The notes under the pieces are model-generated. The model had not been told where the DNA came from. It worked only from the letters and a program-made list of their open reading frames with translations, and did not search any database. A DNA stretch of 64,000 nt. It comes from Rubrivivax sp. GTDB taxonomy: Bacteria; Pseudomonadota; Gammaproteobacteria; Burkholderiales; Burkholderiaceae_C. The stretch lies in contig JAJTDM010000012.1 of the NCBI GenBank assembly GCA_021300575.1, forward strand, positions 64,311 through 128,310, given 5' to 3'. Position 1 is the first letter of the stretch; each line of letters starts with the position of its first letter. The translations under genes were made by a program, and so were the position numbers. Positions 18,552 to 27,686 of the stretch are shown here, one piece after another.

Positions 18552-20011
18552 CACGGGGCTTTCAGCGCCCACTGCACAAGGGCGTCAAGGGCGGGGCGGG
18601 CGGCATTGGCGTTGGGGTGCTGGATGACGGCCACCAGCACCCTGCGCTGCCCTTGGTCGTCCAGCACGTAGCCAGCCAGCCCGGCCACGTCCCGCAACGA
18701 GCCGGTCTTCAAGTGCGCCCGGCCCGCCGGGGCGCGCGAGCGACGCATCGTGCCGTCCAGGCCGTTGACCGGCAATGAGGCCATGAGTTCGGGCATCACC
18801 GGGCTGGACCAGGCGTGCTGCAGCAAATGCACCAGCCACTGTGCCGTCACGCGGGTGTGGCGCGACAGGCCGGAGCCGTTGTCCAGCACCAGTTCGCCCG
18901 CAGCACCCTCGCCGATGCGCTCGGCCACCCAGCGACGCAGCGTCTCGAGCGCGGCCTCGGGCGTGGCCGGTTGGCCGGGCAGGCGTTGCGCGGCCAGGGT
19001 GAGGAACAGTTGCTGCGCCATCACGTTGTTGCTGAACTTGTTGATGTCGCGCACCACCTCGGCCAGCGGCGGCGAGCGCCATTCGTGCTGAGCGCGCAGC
19101 CCTGCCGGCCAGCGTCCGTCGCGCACCCGACCCGTCAGCGTCCCGCCCAACTCTTTCCACAGCGTGCCGATCAGGCGGGCACCATGGCCGGCGGGGTCAG
19201 GGTCGGCCATCGGCCAGGTCTGTTCGCCGCAGGCTGCGGGATAGCTGCCGGTGAACCGCACGCCGGCTTCCGTCGGCACCGGCTTCAGGCCCGCACGCCA
19301 GTCTTCGCAAGGGCCGCCCACCAGCGGGACGGTGCGCACCGTGGCGCCCGGAAGGTCGGTCTCGGCCACGATGCGCGCCACGCCGCGTACCGGATCCGGG
19401 GTGATCGTCCACGTGAGGGCGTGGAAGTTGATCAAGAGGGCGTCAGGCTGCACGTTGTACGGGCGCATCGGATCGCCGTCGAAGTCTGCAGGCGAGCCCT
19501 CGGCCGGGGCGAAGGCGCTGCGGTCCAGCACGATGTCGCCGCGGATCTCCCGCACGCCCGCCTGCTGCAGGCGGCGCAGACCCTGCCACACCCGTTCCAG
19601 CACCAGCTTCGGGTCGCCGCTGCCCCGGATGAAGAGATCCCCCTCCAGCACACCGTCCCGCAAGGGGCCGCTCCAGCCCACGGGCGTCGTCCAGACCCAG
19701 GCCGGCCCGAGCAAGTCCAGCGCTGCGTAAGTGGTCACCAACTTCACCAGCGACGCCGGATTGACCGACTGCCGCGCCTGGTGGCTGATGAGGCTGCGGC
19801 CGGTGCCAGCTTCCTGCACCACCACGGACAGTGCTGCCTCGGGTACCCGCGCGCGCTGCAGCGCGCTGCGCACTTCGGGGGGGAGTTCGCTGGCCCATGC
19901 GACGGGCCAACCGGCGGCGAAGGCCGACGCCAGCGCCACCCCCAGGACCAGGCCGCGCGCCCATCGCCGCAGCGCCTCAGCCCCCGTCACGCCTCGTCGT
20001 CTGCCACCCAT
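18551..20011 (-). CDS. dacB: D-alanyl-D-alanine carboxypeptidase/endopeptidase (PBP4)
   Basis: Periplasmic penicillin-binding protein 4 family (peptidase S13) that trims or cleaves peptidoglycan cross-links. 486 aa: signal peptide ending near AWASELP, then SLVK (active Ser and Lys of SxxK), SNN (SxN motif) and KTG in LKTGSLRDVAG, with the large S13 insert between the first two. The ATG at 20011 gives a proper signal peptide. The upstream tsaB start is only 33 bp away in the opposite direction, so the promoters must be very compact. The SemiSWEET gene follows with a 1-nt overlap. Confidence 0.94.
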   Translation of the reverse strand: MGGRRRGVTGAEALRRWARGLVLGVALASAFAAGWPVAWASELPPEVRSALQRARVPEAALSVVVQEAGTGRSLISHQARQSVNPASLVKLVTTYAALDLLGPAWVWTTPVGWSGPLRDGVLEGDLFIRGSGDPKLVLERVWQGLRRLQQAGVREIRGDIVLDRSAFAPAEGSPADFDGDPMRPYNVQPDALLINFHALTWTITPDPVRGVARIVAETDLPGATVRTVPLVGGPCEDWRAGLKPVPTEAGVRFTGSYPAACGEQTWPMADPDPAGHGARLIGTLWKELGGTLTGRVRDGRWPAGLRAQHEWRSPPLAEVVRDINKFSNNVMAQQLFLTLAAQRLPGQPATPEAALETLRRWVAERIGEGAAGELVLDNGSGLSRHTRVTAQWLVHLLQHAWSSPVMPELMASLPVNGLDGTMRRSRAPAGRAHLKTGSLRDVAGLAGYVLDDQGQRRVLVAVIQHPNANAARPALDALVQWALKAP

Positions 20012-20031
20012 GCCGGAGATGATCGCATGGC

Positions 20032-20037
20032 TACACT
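20032..20037 (+). promoter_or_regulatory. -10-like hexamer TACACT, 7 nt before tsaB start
   Basis: Located in the 33-bp gap between the divergent dacB and tsaB starts. It fits the hexamer-then-6-to-8-nt-then-ATG pattern seen elsewhere in the window. On the opposite strand a GATCAT precedes the dacB ATG by 7 nt. Confidence 0.3.
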
Positions 20038-20044
20038 CGACCGG

Positions 20045-20899
20045 ATGAACCCGGTGCTGCTGGCCTTCGACACCTCCACCGAAGCCCTGGCCGTGGCCCT
20101 GCAGTGGGCCGGCGGGCAGCGTGTCTGGAACGGCGAAGGCGGCGCGCAGGCCTCCGCCAGACTGCTGCCGACCGTGCAGCAACTATTGGGCGACGCAGGC
20201 CTGGAACTGGCTGGAGTGGACGCCATCGCCTTCGGGCAAGGCCCGGGTGCCTTCACCGGCCTGCGCACGGCATGCGCCGTGGCCCAGGGCCTGGCCTTCG
20301 GCGCCGACAAGCCCGTGCTGGCCGTGGACAGCCTGCTGATCGTGGCCGAGGATGAACGGGCTTGCCAAGGCTTCCCACCGGTGCTGGAGGTGGCCGTGGC
20401 CATGGACGCCCGCATGGGGGAGCTGTACGCAGCGCGCTACCGTTGGGCGGCACAGCGCTGGCAGGTGCTGCAAGCGCCGGGGTTATGGGATCCGCAGGCC
20501 TGGGCGGCGGCCTGCCGCAGTGGTGCCGGCACGAACCAGGACCCAGCGCAGCAACTCGTGTGGACGGGCAGCGGCTTGCCGCTGCTGGGTGATGCACATA
20601 CCGGCAGCGGCTTGCCGCAGCCGGGTGATGCCCATACCGGCAGCGGCAAGCCGCAGCCGGGTGCCGTGGCGCCAGGCTTCTACCCAGGCCGCCTGCACTG
20701 CGCGGACCGGGCCGCCGCCCTGCTGCGCCTGGCCGGGCAGGCGTGGCGTGCCGGCCAGGCCCAGCCCGCCGAGCAAGCCCTGCCCGTGTACCTGCGCGAC
20801 AAGGTGGCCCTGACGACAGCAGAGCGCCTGGCGCGCAGCCCCGCCGCGCCCCTTGCACAGGACAAGGCCGGCAGCCCTGCACCTGGGGGGAGACCATGA
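20045..20899 (+). CDS. tsaB: tRNA threonylcarbamoyladenosine biosynthesis protein TsaB
   Basis: Partner of TsaD/TsaE in tRNA t6A formation, ASKHA-fold protein. 284 aa with LLAFDTSTEALAVAL at the N-terminus and GQGPGAFTGLRTACAVAQGLAF, the TsaB signature. The ATG at 20045 gives the family N-terminus and lies 7 nt after TACACT; ATG 20027, which has a GGAG 9 nt upstream, is a real alternative adding six residues. Oddly, residues about 174-209 are three 12-aa repeats (TGSGLPLLGDAH-like) encoded by hairpin-forming 36-bp units, probably an insertion into a surface loop. Longer than the roughly 230 aa E. coli protein for this reason. The stop overlaps the rimI start by ATGA. Confidence 0.92.
   Translation: MNPVLLAFDTSTEALAVALQWAGGQRVWNGEGGAQASARLLPTVQQLLGDAGLELAGVDAIAFGQGPGAFTGLRTACAVAQGLAFGADKPVLAVDSLLIVAEDERACQGFPPVLEVAVAMDARMGELYAARYRWAAQRWQVLQAPGLWDPQAWAAACRSGAGTNQDPAQQLVWTGSGLPLLGDAHTGSGLPQPGDAHTGSGKPQPGAVAPGFYPGRLHCADRAAALLRLAGQAWRAGQAQPAEQALPVYLRDKVALTTAERLARSPAAPLAQDKAGSPAPGGRP
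20564..20671 (+). repeat. In-frame 36-bp tandem repeat with hairpins inside tsaB
   Basis: Three 36-bp copies (20564-20599, 20600-20635, 20636-20671) encode TGSGLPLLGDAH, TGSGLPQPGDAH and TGSGKPQPGAVA. In copies 2 and 3 the 24 bases at 20601-20624 and 20637-20660 fold into an 11-bp stem with one mismatch and a TT or AA loop (arms CCGGCAGCGGC and GCCGCAGCCGG). Each unit is therefore both a codon-phase repeat and a palindrome. Confidence 0.85.
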
Positions 20900-21399
20900 G
20901 CCCCCTGCCTGCAATGGCCACAGGCGAGCGTGGCTTTCAGCCGATGCAGGCCGACGACCTGGACCGCATCATGGAAGCGGAAGCACGGGCTTACAGCTTC
21001 CCCTGGTCACGAGGCAACTTCCTGGATTCGCTGAGGTCCGGCCATGTGTCGGAACTGCTGGCCACCCAGGATAAGGTGCTACTGGGCTACTACGTGGCCA
21101 TGCCGGGGGTGGACGAACTGCACCTGCTGAACATCACCGTCGTGCCGGACTTCCAGCGCTGCGGGCTCGGCCGTGTGCTGCTGGACCGGCTGGAGTGGCA
21201 AGCCCGCCAGCGCGGCCTGGCCGCCATCTGGCTGGAGGTGCGCGCCAGCAATACCCGGGCGCGCTACCTGTATGGGGCGCGCGGCTTCGTCGAGCAGGGG
21301 ATTCGGCGCGGCTACTACCCGGCCGCCGGTTCGAGGCGCGAGGATGCGGTGGTCATGAAGCTGGGCCTGGACCAGGAGGCTGCGCATGCCGCTGGATGA
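20896..21399 (+). CDS. rimI: Ribosomal-protein-alanine N-acetyltransferase
   Basis: GNAT acetyltransferase expected to acetylate the N-terminal Ala of ribosomal protein S18. 167 aa; the acetyl-CoA loop is visible as DFQRCGLGRVLL, followed by WLEVRASNTRARYLYGARGF, the RimI-type end. The ATG at 20896 has GGGGGAG upstream and overlaps the tsaB stop; tsaB-rimI adjacency is conserved in Proteobacteria. The 3' end overlaps udg by 14 bp. Confidence 0.93.
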   Translation: MSPLPAMATGERGFQPMQADDLDRIMEAEARAYSFPWSRGNFLDSLRSGHVSELLATQDKVLLGYYVAMPGVDELHLLNITVVPDFQRCGLGRVLLDRLEWQARQRGLAAIWLEVRASNTRARYLYGARGFVEQGIRRGYYPAAGSRREDAVVMKLGLDQEAAHAAG

Positions 21400-22294
21400 C
21401 CGACGCCTGGCCATGCTCAAGGAGATGGGCGTGCCGTTCTGGCAGCCGCTGGCGCGCCCCGGTCTGGCGGAGGCGGGCCCGGCTGCAGCGCCCCAGGAAA
21501 GTCCCGCTCGGACGCCCGCCGTCCTGGCGAACGACCTGCCGGACGCCCCCGCGCCGGCCGTGTCACGGCCCGGGCCCTCCGTGTCACGCCCAGCGCCAGC
21601 CGCCTCGCGGGGGACACCCCCCCAAGCCACCCCGCTGAACGAGCCTTCAAGGGCCGCAGCGCCCGATGTGGCCGGTCTGGACTGGCCCGCGCTGCGCCAG
21701 GCCGTGGTCGACTGCCGGGCCTGCGGCCTGTGCGAGAAGCGGCGCCAGACGGTCTTCGGGGTGGGCCCTGCGCGCGCGCACTGGATGGTGGTGGGTGAAG
21801 CCCCGGGCGAGCAGGAAGACCTGCGCGGCGAACCGTTCGTCGGCCCCGCAGGCCGCCTGCTGGACCAGATGCTGGCCGCCCTGGGCCTGACGCGGGAGGA
21901 AGCCGCGCCCGAGGGCGCGCCCGCCCTCACCCCGGACCGGCAGGTCTACATCGCCAACACGCTGAAGTGCCGTCCCCCCGGCAATCGCAATCCCGAGCCG
22001 GCCGAACTCGAACGCTGCGAGCCCTTCCTGGTGCGGCAGATCGAGCTGGTGCAGCCGCGGGTCATCCTGGCCATGGGGCGCTTTGCGGTGCAGGCGCTGC
22101 TGCGCACCGACGAGCCCATCGGGCGCCTGCGGGGCCGTGTGCACCGCTACCAGGGGGTGCCCTTGATCGTCACCTACCACCCCGCCTACCTGCTGCGCAA
22201 CCTGCTGGACAAGGCCAAGGCCTGGGACGACCTGTGCCTGGCCATGGACACGATGGACGCCCTGCAGCGCGAACCTTCAGCGCCAGCGGCTTGA
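21386..22294 (+). CDS. udg: Uracil-DNA glycosylase, family 4 (Fe-S)
   Basis: Removes uracil from DNA. 302 aa: an N-terminal region of about 100 residues rich in Ala/Pro without fold, then the SPO1 polymerase-like UDG domain with VVDCRACGLCEKR, VGEAPGEQEDLRGEPFVGPA, NTLKCRPPGNRNP and VTYHPAYLLRN. Cysteines in CRACGLC, LKCRPP and ERCEPF could supply the four ligands of the [4Fe-4S] cluster of this family. It overlaps rimI by 14 bp, so it is probably in the tsaB-rimI-udg operon. Confidence 0.92.
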   Translation: MPLDDRRLAMLKEMGVPFWQPLARPGLAEAGPAAAPQESPARTPAVLANDLPDAPAPAVSRPGPSVSRPAPAASRGTPPQATPLNEPSRAAAPDVAGLDWPALRQAVVDCRACGLCEKRRQTVFGVGPARAHWMVVGEAPGEQEDLRGEPFVGPAGRLLDQMLAALGLTREEAAPEGAPALTPDRQVYIANTLKCRPPGNRNPEPAELERCEPFLVRQIELVQPRVILAMGRFAVQALLRTDEPIGRLRGRVHRYQGVPLIVTYHPAYLLRNLLDKAKAWDDLCLAMDTMDALQREPSAPAA

Positions 22295-22363
22295 AACGGC
22301 CTCAGGGCCTGCGAAGGGTTCCGGCGCACCCGAGGGGATGTGCGGGGGACGTCGCACACACTC

Positions 22364-23767
22364 TCAGCCCTTGGGCGCCTTCTTCGGCCTTTGCCACCCT
22401 GGCACGGTGAGCTGCTTGGCGCGCACCACGGTGAGCTGGCCCGCCGGAGCATTCTTGGCGATGGTGGAGCCGCCGCCGATGGTGGCGCCGGCGCCGATGG
22501 TGACGGGCGCCACCAGCACACAGTTGCTGCCGATGTGGGCGTCAGCCTCGATCACGGTGCGGTGCTTGTTCGCGCCGTCGTAGTTGGCGGTGATGCTGCC
22601 CGCGCCGTAGTTCACGCGCTCGCCCACCGTGGCGTCGCCCAGGTAGGCCAGGTGGTTGGCCTTGGCGCCGCGCGCCAGCGTGGAGTTCTTCACTTCCACG
22701 AAGTTGCCGATGTGCACCTCCGGGCCCAGATCGGCGCCCGGGCGCAGGCGGGCGAACGGGCCAATGAGCGCACCCACTCCCACCTTCACACCCGCCGCCT
22801 CGCCATCGATGTGGGTGAAGGGATGGATCACCGCGCCGGCCTCGATGCGGGCGTTGCGCACCACGCAGTTCGCACCGATGCGCACGCCGTCGCCCAGCAC
22901 CACCTCGCCTTCGAAGACGCAGTTGACGTCGATTTCCACGTCGCTGCCGCACTGCAGTGTGCCGCGCAGGTCAAAGCGCGCCGGGTCGGCCAGGCGCACA
23001 CCGGCCTCCATCAGGACTTCAGCGCGCAGGCGCTGCAGGCGGCGCTCCAGGTCGGCCAGCTGCACGGGGCTGTTCACGCCCAGCACCTCGGTGTCGCTGG
23101 CCGGCTGGGCGGCCACCACATCGCAGCCCTCGGCCACGGCCATGGCCACGATGTCGGTCAGGTAGTACTCGCGCTGCGCGTTGTCGTTCTTCAGCGCCGC
23201 CACCCAGCGCTTGAGGGCGGCGGTGGGCGCGGCCAGGATGCCGGTGTAGATCTCCTTGATGGCGCGCTGCTCAGGGCTCGCGTCCTTGTGTTCGACGATG
23301 CCCAGCACGGCACCCTGCGGGCTGCGGACGATGCGCCCGTACCCCGTGGGGTCGTCCAGGGTCACGGTCAACAACGCCAGGCGCGTGTCCGCGCAGGCCT
23401 GCACCAGGGCGCGCGCGGTATCGGTGCGGATCAAGGGCACATCGCCGTTGAGCACGAGGGTGGTGCCCGCCCCGTCGTCCATCGCCGGCACGGCCTGTTG
23501 CACGGCGTGGCCGGTGCCCAGTTGCGGCATCTGGCGCGCGAACACCGCGCCGCTGGCGGCCACCGCGGCCTCCACCTCGTCCGCGCCGTGGCCGGTGATG
23601 ACGACGGTGCGCTGAGCCCCCAAGGGAGCGGCCGCGTCCAGGACATGCTGTAATAAGGCGTGCCCTGCCAGCTTGTGCAACACCTTGGGCAGAGCCGATT
23701 TCATGCGCGTGCCCTTCCCGGCCGCCATCACCACCACATTCAACGCCACGTTCATCGTCACGCTCAT
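22364..23767 (-). CDS. glmU: Bifunctional N-acetylglucosamine-1-P uridyltransferase / GlcN-1-P acetyltransferase
   Basis: Makes UDP-GlcNAc for peptidoglycan and LPS. 467 aa: N-terminal pyrophosphorylase domain with [22 protein letters not shown] and NGDVPL, and a C-terminal left-handed beta-helix acetyltransferase with hexapeptide repeats ([37 protein letters not shown]). ATG 23767 has GAGGGA 7 nt upstream; ATG 23755 ([10 protein letters not shown]) is the alternative. The frame is open further upstream but overlaps the divergent lipoprotein gene. Convergent with udg. Confidence 0.95.
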   Translation of the reverse strand: MSVTMNVALNVVVMAAGKGTRMKSALPKVLHKLAGHALLQHVLDAAAPLGAQRTVVITGHGADEVEAAVAASGAVFARQMPQLGTGHAVQQAVPAMDDGAGTTLVLNGDVPLIRTDTARALVQACADTRLALLTVTLDDPTGYGRIVRSPQGAVLGIVEHKDASPEQRAIKEIYTGILAAPTAALKRWVAALKNDNAQREYYLTDIVAMAVAEGCDVVAAQPASDTEVLGVNSPVQLADLERRLQRLRAEVLMEAGVRLADPARFDLRGTLQCGSDVEIDVNCVFEGEVVLGDGVRIGANCVVRNARIEAGAVIHPFTHIDGEAAGVKVGVGALIGPFARLRPGADLGPEVHIGNFVEVKNSTLARGAKANHLAYLGDATVGERVNYGAGSITANYDGANKHRTVIEADAHIGSNCVLVAPVTIGAGATIGGGSTIAKNAPAGQLTVVRAKQLTVPGWQRPKKAPKG

Positions 23768-23807
23768 CGCCCTGTCCCTCGTCACGTTGTTCGCCACAGT
23801 CACAACC

Positions 23808-24730
23808 ATGTTCGCCGCCCTGTCCGGAACCTTGACGACGCTCTTTCGGAGGGGGGCGATTATCGGCCTCGCCCTGGCGGCACTGGGCGGCCTGGCCGGC
23901 TGCAGCGCCGTGCGCCTGGCTACGACCAGGGGCCCTTCCTCGCGCACTGGTGGCTGGATTCACGATTGGCGTTCACCCCGGACCAGTCCGCGCGCACCAA
24001 GGAGGCCCTGGCGCAGTGGTTCGTCTGGCACCGTGCCACGCAGTTGAACGATTACGCTGGGTGGCTGGCGCGCACGCGCGGGGAGTCGGGGTCGGCCGTC
24101 ACGCCGCAGCAGGTGTGCCGCTGGACTGACGAGCTGCGGCGCCGCCTGGACCCGCTGGTCGAGCGGCTGCTGCCCACGGCAGCCGAGGTGGTGATCACGC
24201 TCACCCCGGAGCAGCTCGCGCGCCTGGAGCGGCGCTTGGAAGAAGATGACGCCAAGCGCCGCAAGGACTTCCTGCAACCGCAGCAGGAGCAGCGCTGGGA
24301 AGCCTCGACCGAGCGCACCATCGACCGCTTCGAGTCCTTCTACGGCACCCTGGAGCCGGCACAGCGCACCCTGGTGGCCGCCAGCGTGCGAGCCTCGCCC
24401 TTCGACCCGGCCCGCTGGTGGGACGGGCGTCAGGCCAGCCAGGCCGAGATGATCGCCACGCTGCGCAAGCTGTCGGGTGACCGCCGCCCACGCGAACAGG
24501 TGGTGGCGGACCTGCGCCAAACGGTGCAGCGCCGATGGCAAGCGGCACCCCCCGACAACTCGGGCTACCGCGAACGCCTGGCCCTGCACCAGTGCGAACT
24601 GGCCGCCGCGCTGCACAACGCCGCCACGCCGGCTCAACGCCGGCACCTGGCCGAGAAACTGCAGGGTTGGGAAGGCGACGTGCGGGCATTGGCCGCGCGC
24701 GGGCCGACGCAGGTGGCATCCCGGCCCTGA
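23808..24730 (+). pseudogene. DUF6279-like lipoprotein gene interrupted by a -1 frameshift
   Basis: The lipoprotein signal ([18 protein letters not shown], with lipobox LAGC) is in one frame, and the mature domain ([18 protein letters not shown] onward, about 265 aa with charged amphipathic helices) is in another. The two join cleanly if one base is added at the GGC/TAC junction 23920-23921, giving [14 protein letters not shown], which matches the usual start of these lipoproteins. So one base has been lost, either a real mutation or a sequencing error; the downstream frame shows no further decay over 800 bp, favouring a recent event or error. The start (ATG 23808) is approximate. Divergent from glmU and convergent with a DUF4136 gene. 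Confidence 0.7.
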
Positions 24731-24738
24731 AGCCCAGG

Positions 24739-25392
24739 TCACGGCGCCAATGGCACCACCACCGTGCGGGGGTTCAGGCCTGTGGCCGGGAAGTCCTTGA
24801 GCGCTGCGGCAAACATGGCCGCGAGCAGTGCGGCATTGCCCATCGAATACCCGTCGTTGCTGGCCCGCGCCTCGTACACCGGCCTGCCTGTGGCGCGGTC
24901 GCGCAGCAGGACCGCCACCTCCCGGTCGAACCGCGGCGCCTCGATGCGCAGGCCCAGGCGCCACGACGGCCCGGGCCCGGGCCCGGGTCCGTAGCGCCAG
25001 TAGCCAAAGCTGCCGGGCCACCACAGCGGGTCGTCCCAGGGCGAGCGGTCGGCAAGGGTCACCCGCGCGCCCAGCTGCACCAGCACCTGCGGTTCGCTGC
25101 CGACTGGGGCAGGCTTGAAGCCCGCGGCCTCCAAGGCGGGACGGGCCGCTGCTTCCAGGGCGTCCTGCTGCTGGGCCCGGGCCTGCTGCGAGGGCAGGCG
25201 CTCGAAGTCATAGGTGCCCGGGGCCTGGCCCTGGGGCCACTCGCCGTAGGTGGCCACTTCGCTGCTCGACGTGGACACGCCCGCACAGCCCGCCAGCATG
25301 GCGGCCGCCGCGCTGGCGGCCAGCACGGCCCTCAGCCTCCGCCCCCAGCCGGTGTCAGCCCTCAGGGCTCGGGTGCATCCTCTGGCAACCAT
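24739..25392 (-). CDS. DUF4136-type lipoprotein
   Basis: A 217 aa predicted outer- or inner-membrane lipoprotein: signal segment with lipobox AAMLAGC, then a mature domain matching the DUF4136 layout ([10 protein letters not shown] early, [12 protein letters not shown] in the middle and a final VVPLAP strand). It includes a Gly-Pro repeat (GPGPGPGPS). Function unknown. The ATG lies 31 nt inside the end of ttcA, so translation is probably coupled. It follows ttcA and folB on the minus strand. Confidence 0.75.
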   Translation of the reverse strand: MVARGCTRALRADTGWGRRLRAVLAASAAAAMLAGCAGVSTSSSEVATYGEWPQGQAPGTYDFERLPSQQARAQQQDALEAAARPALEAAGFKPAPVGSEPQVLVQLGARVTLADRSPWDDPLWWPGSFGYWRYGPGPGPGPSWRLGLRIEAPRFDREVAVLLRDRATGRPVYEARASNDGYSMGNAALLAAMFAAALKDFPATGLNPRTVVVPLAP

Positions 25393-26411
25393 GGTGAACT
25401 CCTGCGTTCAGCTGCAGCTTCGCCACCGGAGCGCCCGATAGCGTCGATACGGATCGTCTGTACCCCCCGTGCGGCGCCCCGCGCGGGCGGGGCACAGGCC
25501 TCGTCATCCTCCTCGTCGAAGGCGCGGTCGCCCTGCGGGTCGGCCACACCCGTAGCTTGCAGGGTCTCGAAGGGGTAGAGCTTGCGGTCCATCATGTGCG
25601 AGGGCACGATCTTGCCCATGGCCGAGAACATGCTGTCGATGCGGCCGGGGTACTGACGCTCCCACTCGTGGATCATCTTCTTGACCTGCACGCGCTGCAG
25701 GTTGTCCTGGCTGCCGCACAGCGTGCACGGGATGATGGGGAACTCGCGGTGCGCAGCCCAGCGCGCCAGGTCGGCCTCGGCCACATAGGCCAGCGGGCGG
25801 ATGACCACGTGGCGTCCGTCGTCGCTCACCAGCTTGGGCGGCATGCCCTTCATGCGCGCGCCGAAGAACATGTTCATCAGCAGCGTCACCACCATGTCGT
25901 CGCGGTGGTGGCCCAGCGCAATCTTGGTGGCGCCCAGCTCGCCGGCCACGCGGTACAGGATGCCCCGGCGCAGGCGCGAGCACAGGCTGCACATCGTCTT
26001 GCCTTCGGGCACCAGGCGCTTGACGATGGAGTAGGTGTCCTGCGCCTCGATGTGGAAGGGCACTTCGCGGCTGCGCAGGTAGGCGGGCAGCACCTCCTCG
26101 GGGAAGCCCGGCTGCTTCTGGTCCAGGTTGACGGCCACGATGTCGAAGGGCACGGGCGCGCGCTGGCGCAGGCTCAGCAGAATGTCCAGCAGGCCGTAGC
26201 TGTCCTTGCCGCCGGACAGGCACACCATGACCTTGTCACCCGGCTCGATCATGTTGAAGTCACCGATGGCCTGGCCCACCTGGCGGTGCAGCCGCTTGGC
26301 CAACTTGCGGATCTCGACCGGGGCCTTGCCCTTGTGCTCCAGTCCGGGCGCCGCGCGGCCCTCCGGGGCACGGGTGTCGGCGGCGAAGACCGGTTCGGTG
26401 ACGGTGTTCAT
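25362..26411 (-). CDS. ttcA: tRNA 2-thiocytidine biosynthesis protein TtcA
   Basis: Thiolates C32 of certain tRNAs using an Fe-S cluster and ATP. 349 aa with the PP-loop [16 protein letters not shown], the CxxC in [12 protein letters not shown], the [18 protein letters not shown] segment and the third Cys in IPCTLCGSQ. The C-terminal ~45 residues ([17 protein letters not shown] onward) exceed the E. coli protein and look disordered; their coding overlaps the start of the DUF4136 gene. The ATG overlaps the folB stop by 4 nt. Confidence 0.95.
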   Translation of the reverse strand: MNTVTEPVFAADTRAPEGRAAPGLEHKGKAPVEIRKLAKRLHRQVGQAIGDFNMIEPGDKVMVCLSGGKDSYGLLDILLSLRQRAPVPFDIVAVNLDQKQPGFPEEVLPAYLRSREVPFHIEAQDTYSIVKRLVPEGKTMCSLCSRLRRGILYRVAGELGATKIALGHHRDDMVVTLLMNMFFGARMKGMPPKLVSDDGRHVVIRPLAYVAEADLARWAAHREFPIIPCTLCGSQDNLQRVQVKKMIHEWERQYPGRIDSMFSAMGKIVPSHMMDRKLYPFETLQATGVADPQGDRAFDEEDDEACAPPARGAARGVQTIRIDAIGRSGGEAAAERRSSPWLPEDAPEP

Positions 26412-26809
26412 GCGGTGGCTTCCTTGATGCCGAAGACTTCCACGCCCACGGCCTCGCAGTCCGGGTAGACGTCGGGCTTTTCGGTGGACACGCGGGCCGC
26501 CCGCACCTTGGGGTGCGCCAGCATGGCGCGCAACAGGTCGTCGGCCAGCGTCTCCTGCAACTCGATGTGGCCGCGCGCCACGCGCTGGGCGATGGTGTGG
26601 CGGATGAAGTCGTAGTCGACCACTTCGTCCAGGGCGTCCGCGGTGGGGGTGGACTGGGCCAGGGGCACGTACAGGTCCACGTTGAAGCGGATGCGCTGTG
26701 GCGCACCGTGCTCGAAATCATGCACGCCGATGTGCACCGCGAGTTCGTGATTGCGCAGGAACAGGCGGCGGCAAGCGGTCAGCTCAGGGTGGGTCAGAAG
26801 GGCGCTCAT
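26408..26809 (-). CDS. folB: Dihydroneopterin aldolase
   Basis: Folate-pathway aldolase/epimerase acting on 7,8-dihydroneopterin. 133 aa with [38 protein letters not shown] and the conserved [17 protein letters not shown] segment. A GAGGAA precedes the ATG by about 9 nt. It forms an operon with ttcA. The upstream SDR gene on the same strand resembles FolM-type pteridine reductases, which makes a pterin context. Confidence 0.94.
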   Translation of the reverse strand: MSALLTHPELTACRRLFLRNHELAVHIGVHDFEHGAPQRIRFNVDLYVPLAQSTPTADALDEVVDYDFIRHTIAQRVARGHIELQETLADDLLRAMLAHPKVRAARVSTEKPDVYPDCEAVGVEVFGIKEATA

Positions 26810-26884
26810 AGGCTGCTTTCCTCAGGCGCTGTGAGCGCTGCATCGTGCACCGGCACACAGGTCCAGCGCGTTCATGGGGGGCCA

Positions 26885-27667
26885 TCACATCTCCTGGGCG
26901 TTCTGGCGCGCCAGGAACATCACGTCGCGCGGCTGGCCGGCCAGATGCTGGCCGCCGTCCACCAGCACCGTGGTCCCGGTGATGGCGGGGGATTCGATCA
27001 GGAAGCGCACCGCCCGTGCGATGTCCTCGGGCGTGGACGAGCGGCGCAGCGGCGTCATGCGGTGCGCGCGCTCGAACTCGCCATCGGCCATCGCCCCGGA
27101 CAGCAGCGTCACCCCCGGGGCCACGCCGCACACCCGCACGGCCGGTGCCAGGCCCATGGCCAGCATGGTGGTGGCGGCTTCCAGCGCGGCCTTGGACAGG
27201 GTGTGCGACAGGTAATCGGGGTTCTGGTTCCAGAGCTTCTGGTCGAGCAGGTTGACCACGCAGCCGGTGGCGCCCCGCGCCGTCACCTGCTCGTGCAGCG
27301 CCTGGGCCAGCACGATGGCCGGCGCCGTGTTGGCGCGCCACTGGCGCTCCATGAGCGCGTAGCTGAAGCTGGCCGGGTTGTCGTACTCGAAATCCGAGGC
27401 GTTGTTCACCACGGCATCCACCTGGCCGAAAACCCGCACCACCGCAGGCAGCAGCGCACGCGCCGCGGCTTCATCGGACAGGTCGGCCTGGAAGGTCTGG
27501 GCGCGTGCGCCCAGGTCAGCGCAGTCCCGCGCCGTGGCCTGCGCCTCGTCGGCCGAGCCACGGTAGTGCACGGCCACATCGAAACCATGACAGGCCAGGT
27601 CCAGCGCCATGGCGCGGCCCACACGGCGGGCAGCGCCGGTGACCAGGACAACAGGGCGCGAAGTCAT
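26885..27667 (-). CDS. SDR family oxidoreductase, pteridine reductase (FolM)-like
   Basis: Short-chain dehydrogenase of 260 aa. The N-terminus has VVLVTGAARRVGRAMAL, an NADPH-type TGxxxRxG loop as in FolM/PTR1, then VVNNASDFEYD and GVAPGVTLLSG. It lies upstream of folB, suggesting a role as dihydropterin/dihydrofolate reductase. The active-site segment reads DYLSHTLSKAALE: the position four before the catalytic Lys, which is Tyr in SDRs (YxxxK), is His (codon CAC). The nearby Tyr is seven before the Lys. This single-base difference from TAC may impair catalysis, or the family uses a variant. ATG 27667 chosen over 27793, which overlaps the divergent gene. Confidence 0.85.
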   Translation of the reverse strand: MTSRPVVLVTGAARRVGRAMALDLACHGFDVAVHYRGSADEAQATARDCADLGARAQTFQADLSDEAAARALLPAVVRVFGQVDAVVNNASDFEYDNPASFSYALMERQWRANTAPAIVLAQALHEQVTARGATGCVVNLLDQKLWNQNPDYLSHTLSKAALEAATTMLAMGLAPAVRVCGVAPGVTLLSGAMADGEFERAHRMTPLRRSSTPEDIARAVRFLIESPAITGTTVLVDGGQHLAGQPRDVMFLARQNAQEM

Positions 27668-27673
27668 GCTTTC

Positions 27674-27679
27674 TACAAT
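27674..27679 (+). promoter_or_regulatory. -10-like hexamer TACAAT, 7 nt before midA-type gene
   Basis: TACAAT lies in the 19-bp gap between the divergent SDR (27667) and methyltransferase (27687) starts. With so little space a leaderless or nearly leaderless transcript is the simplest reading. Confidence 0.4.
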
Positions 27680-27686
27680 GACGCCG

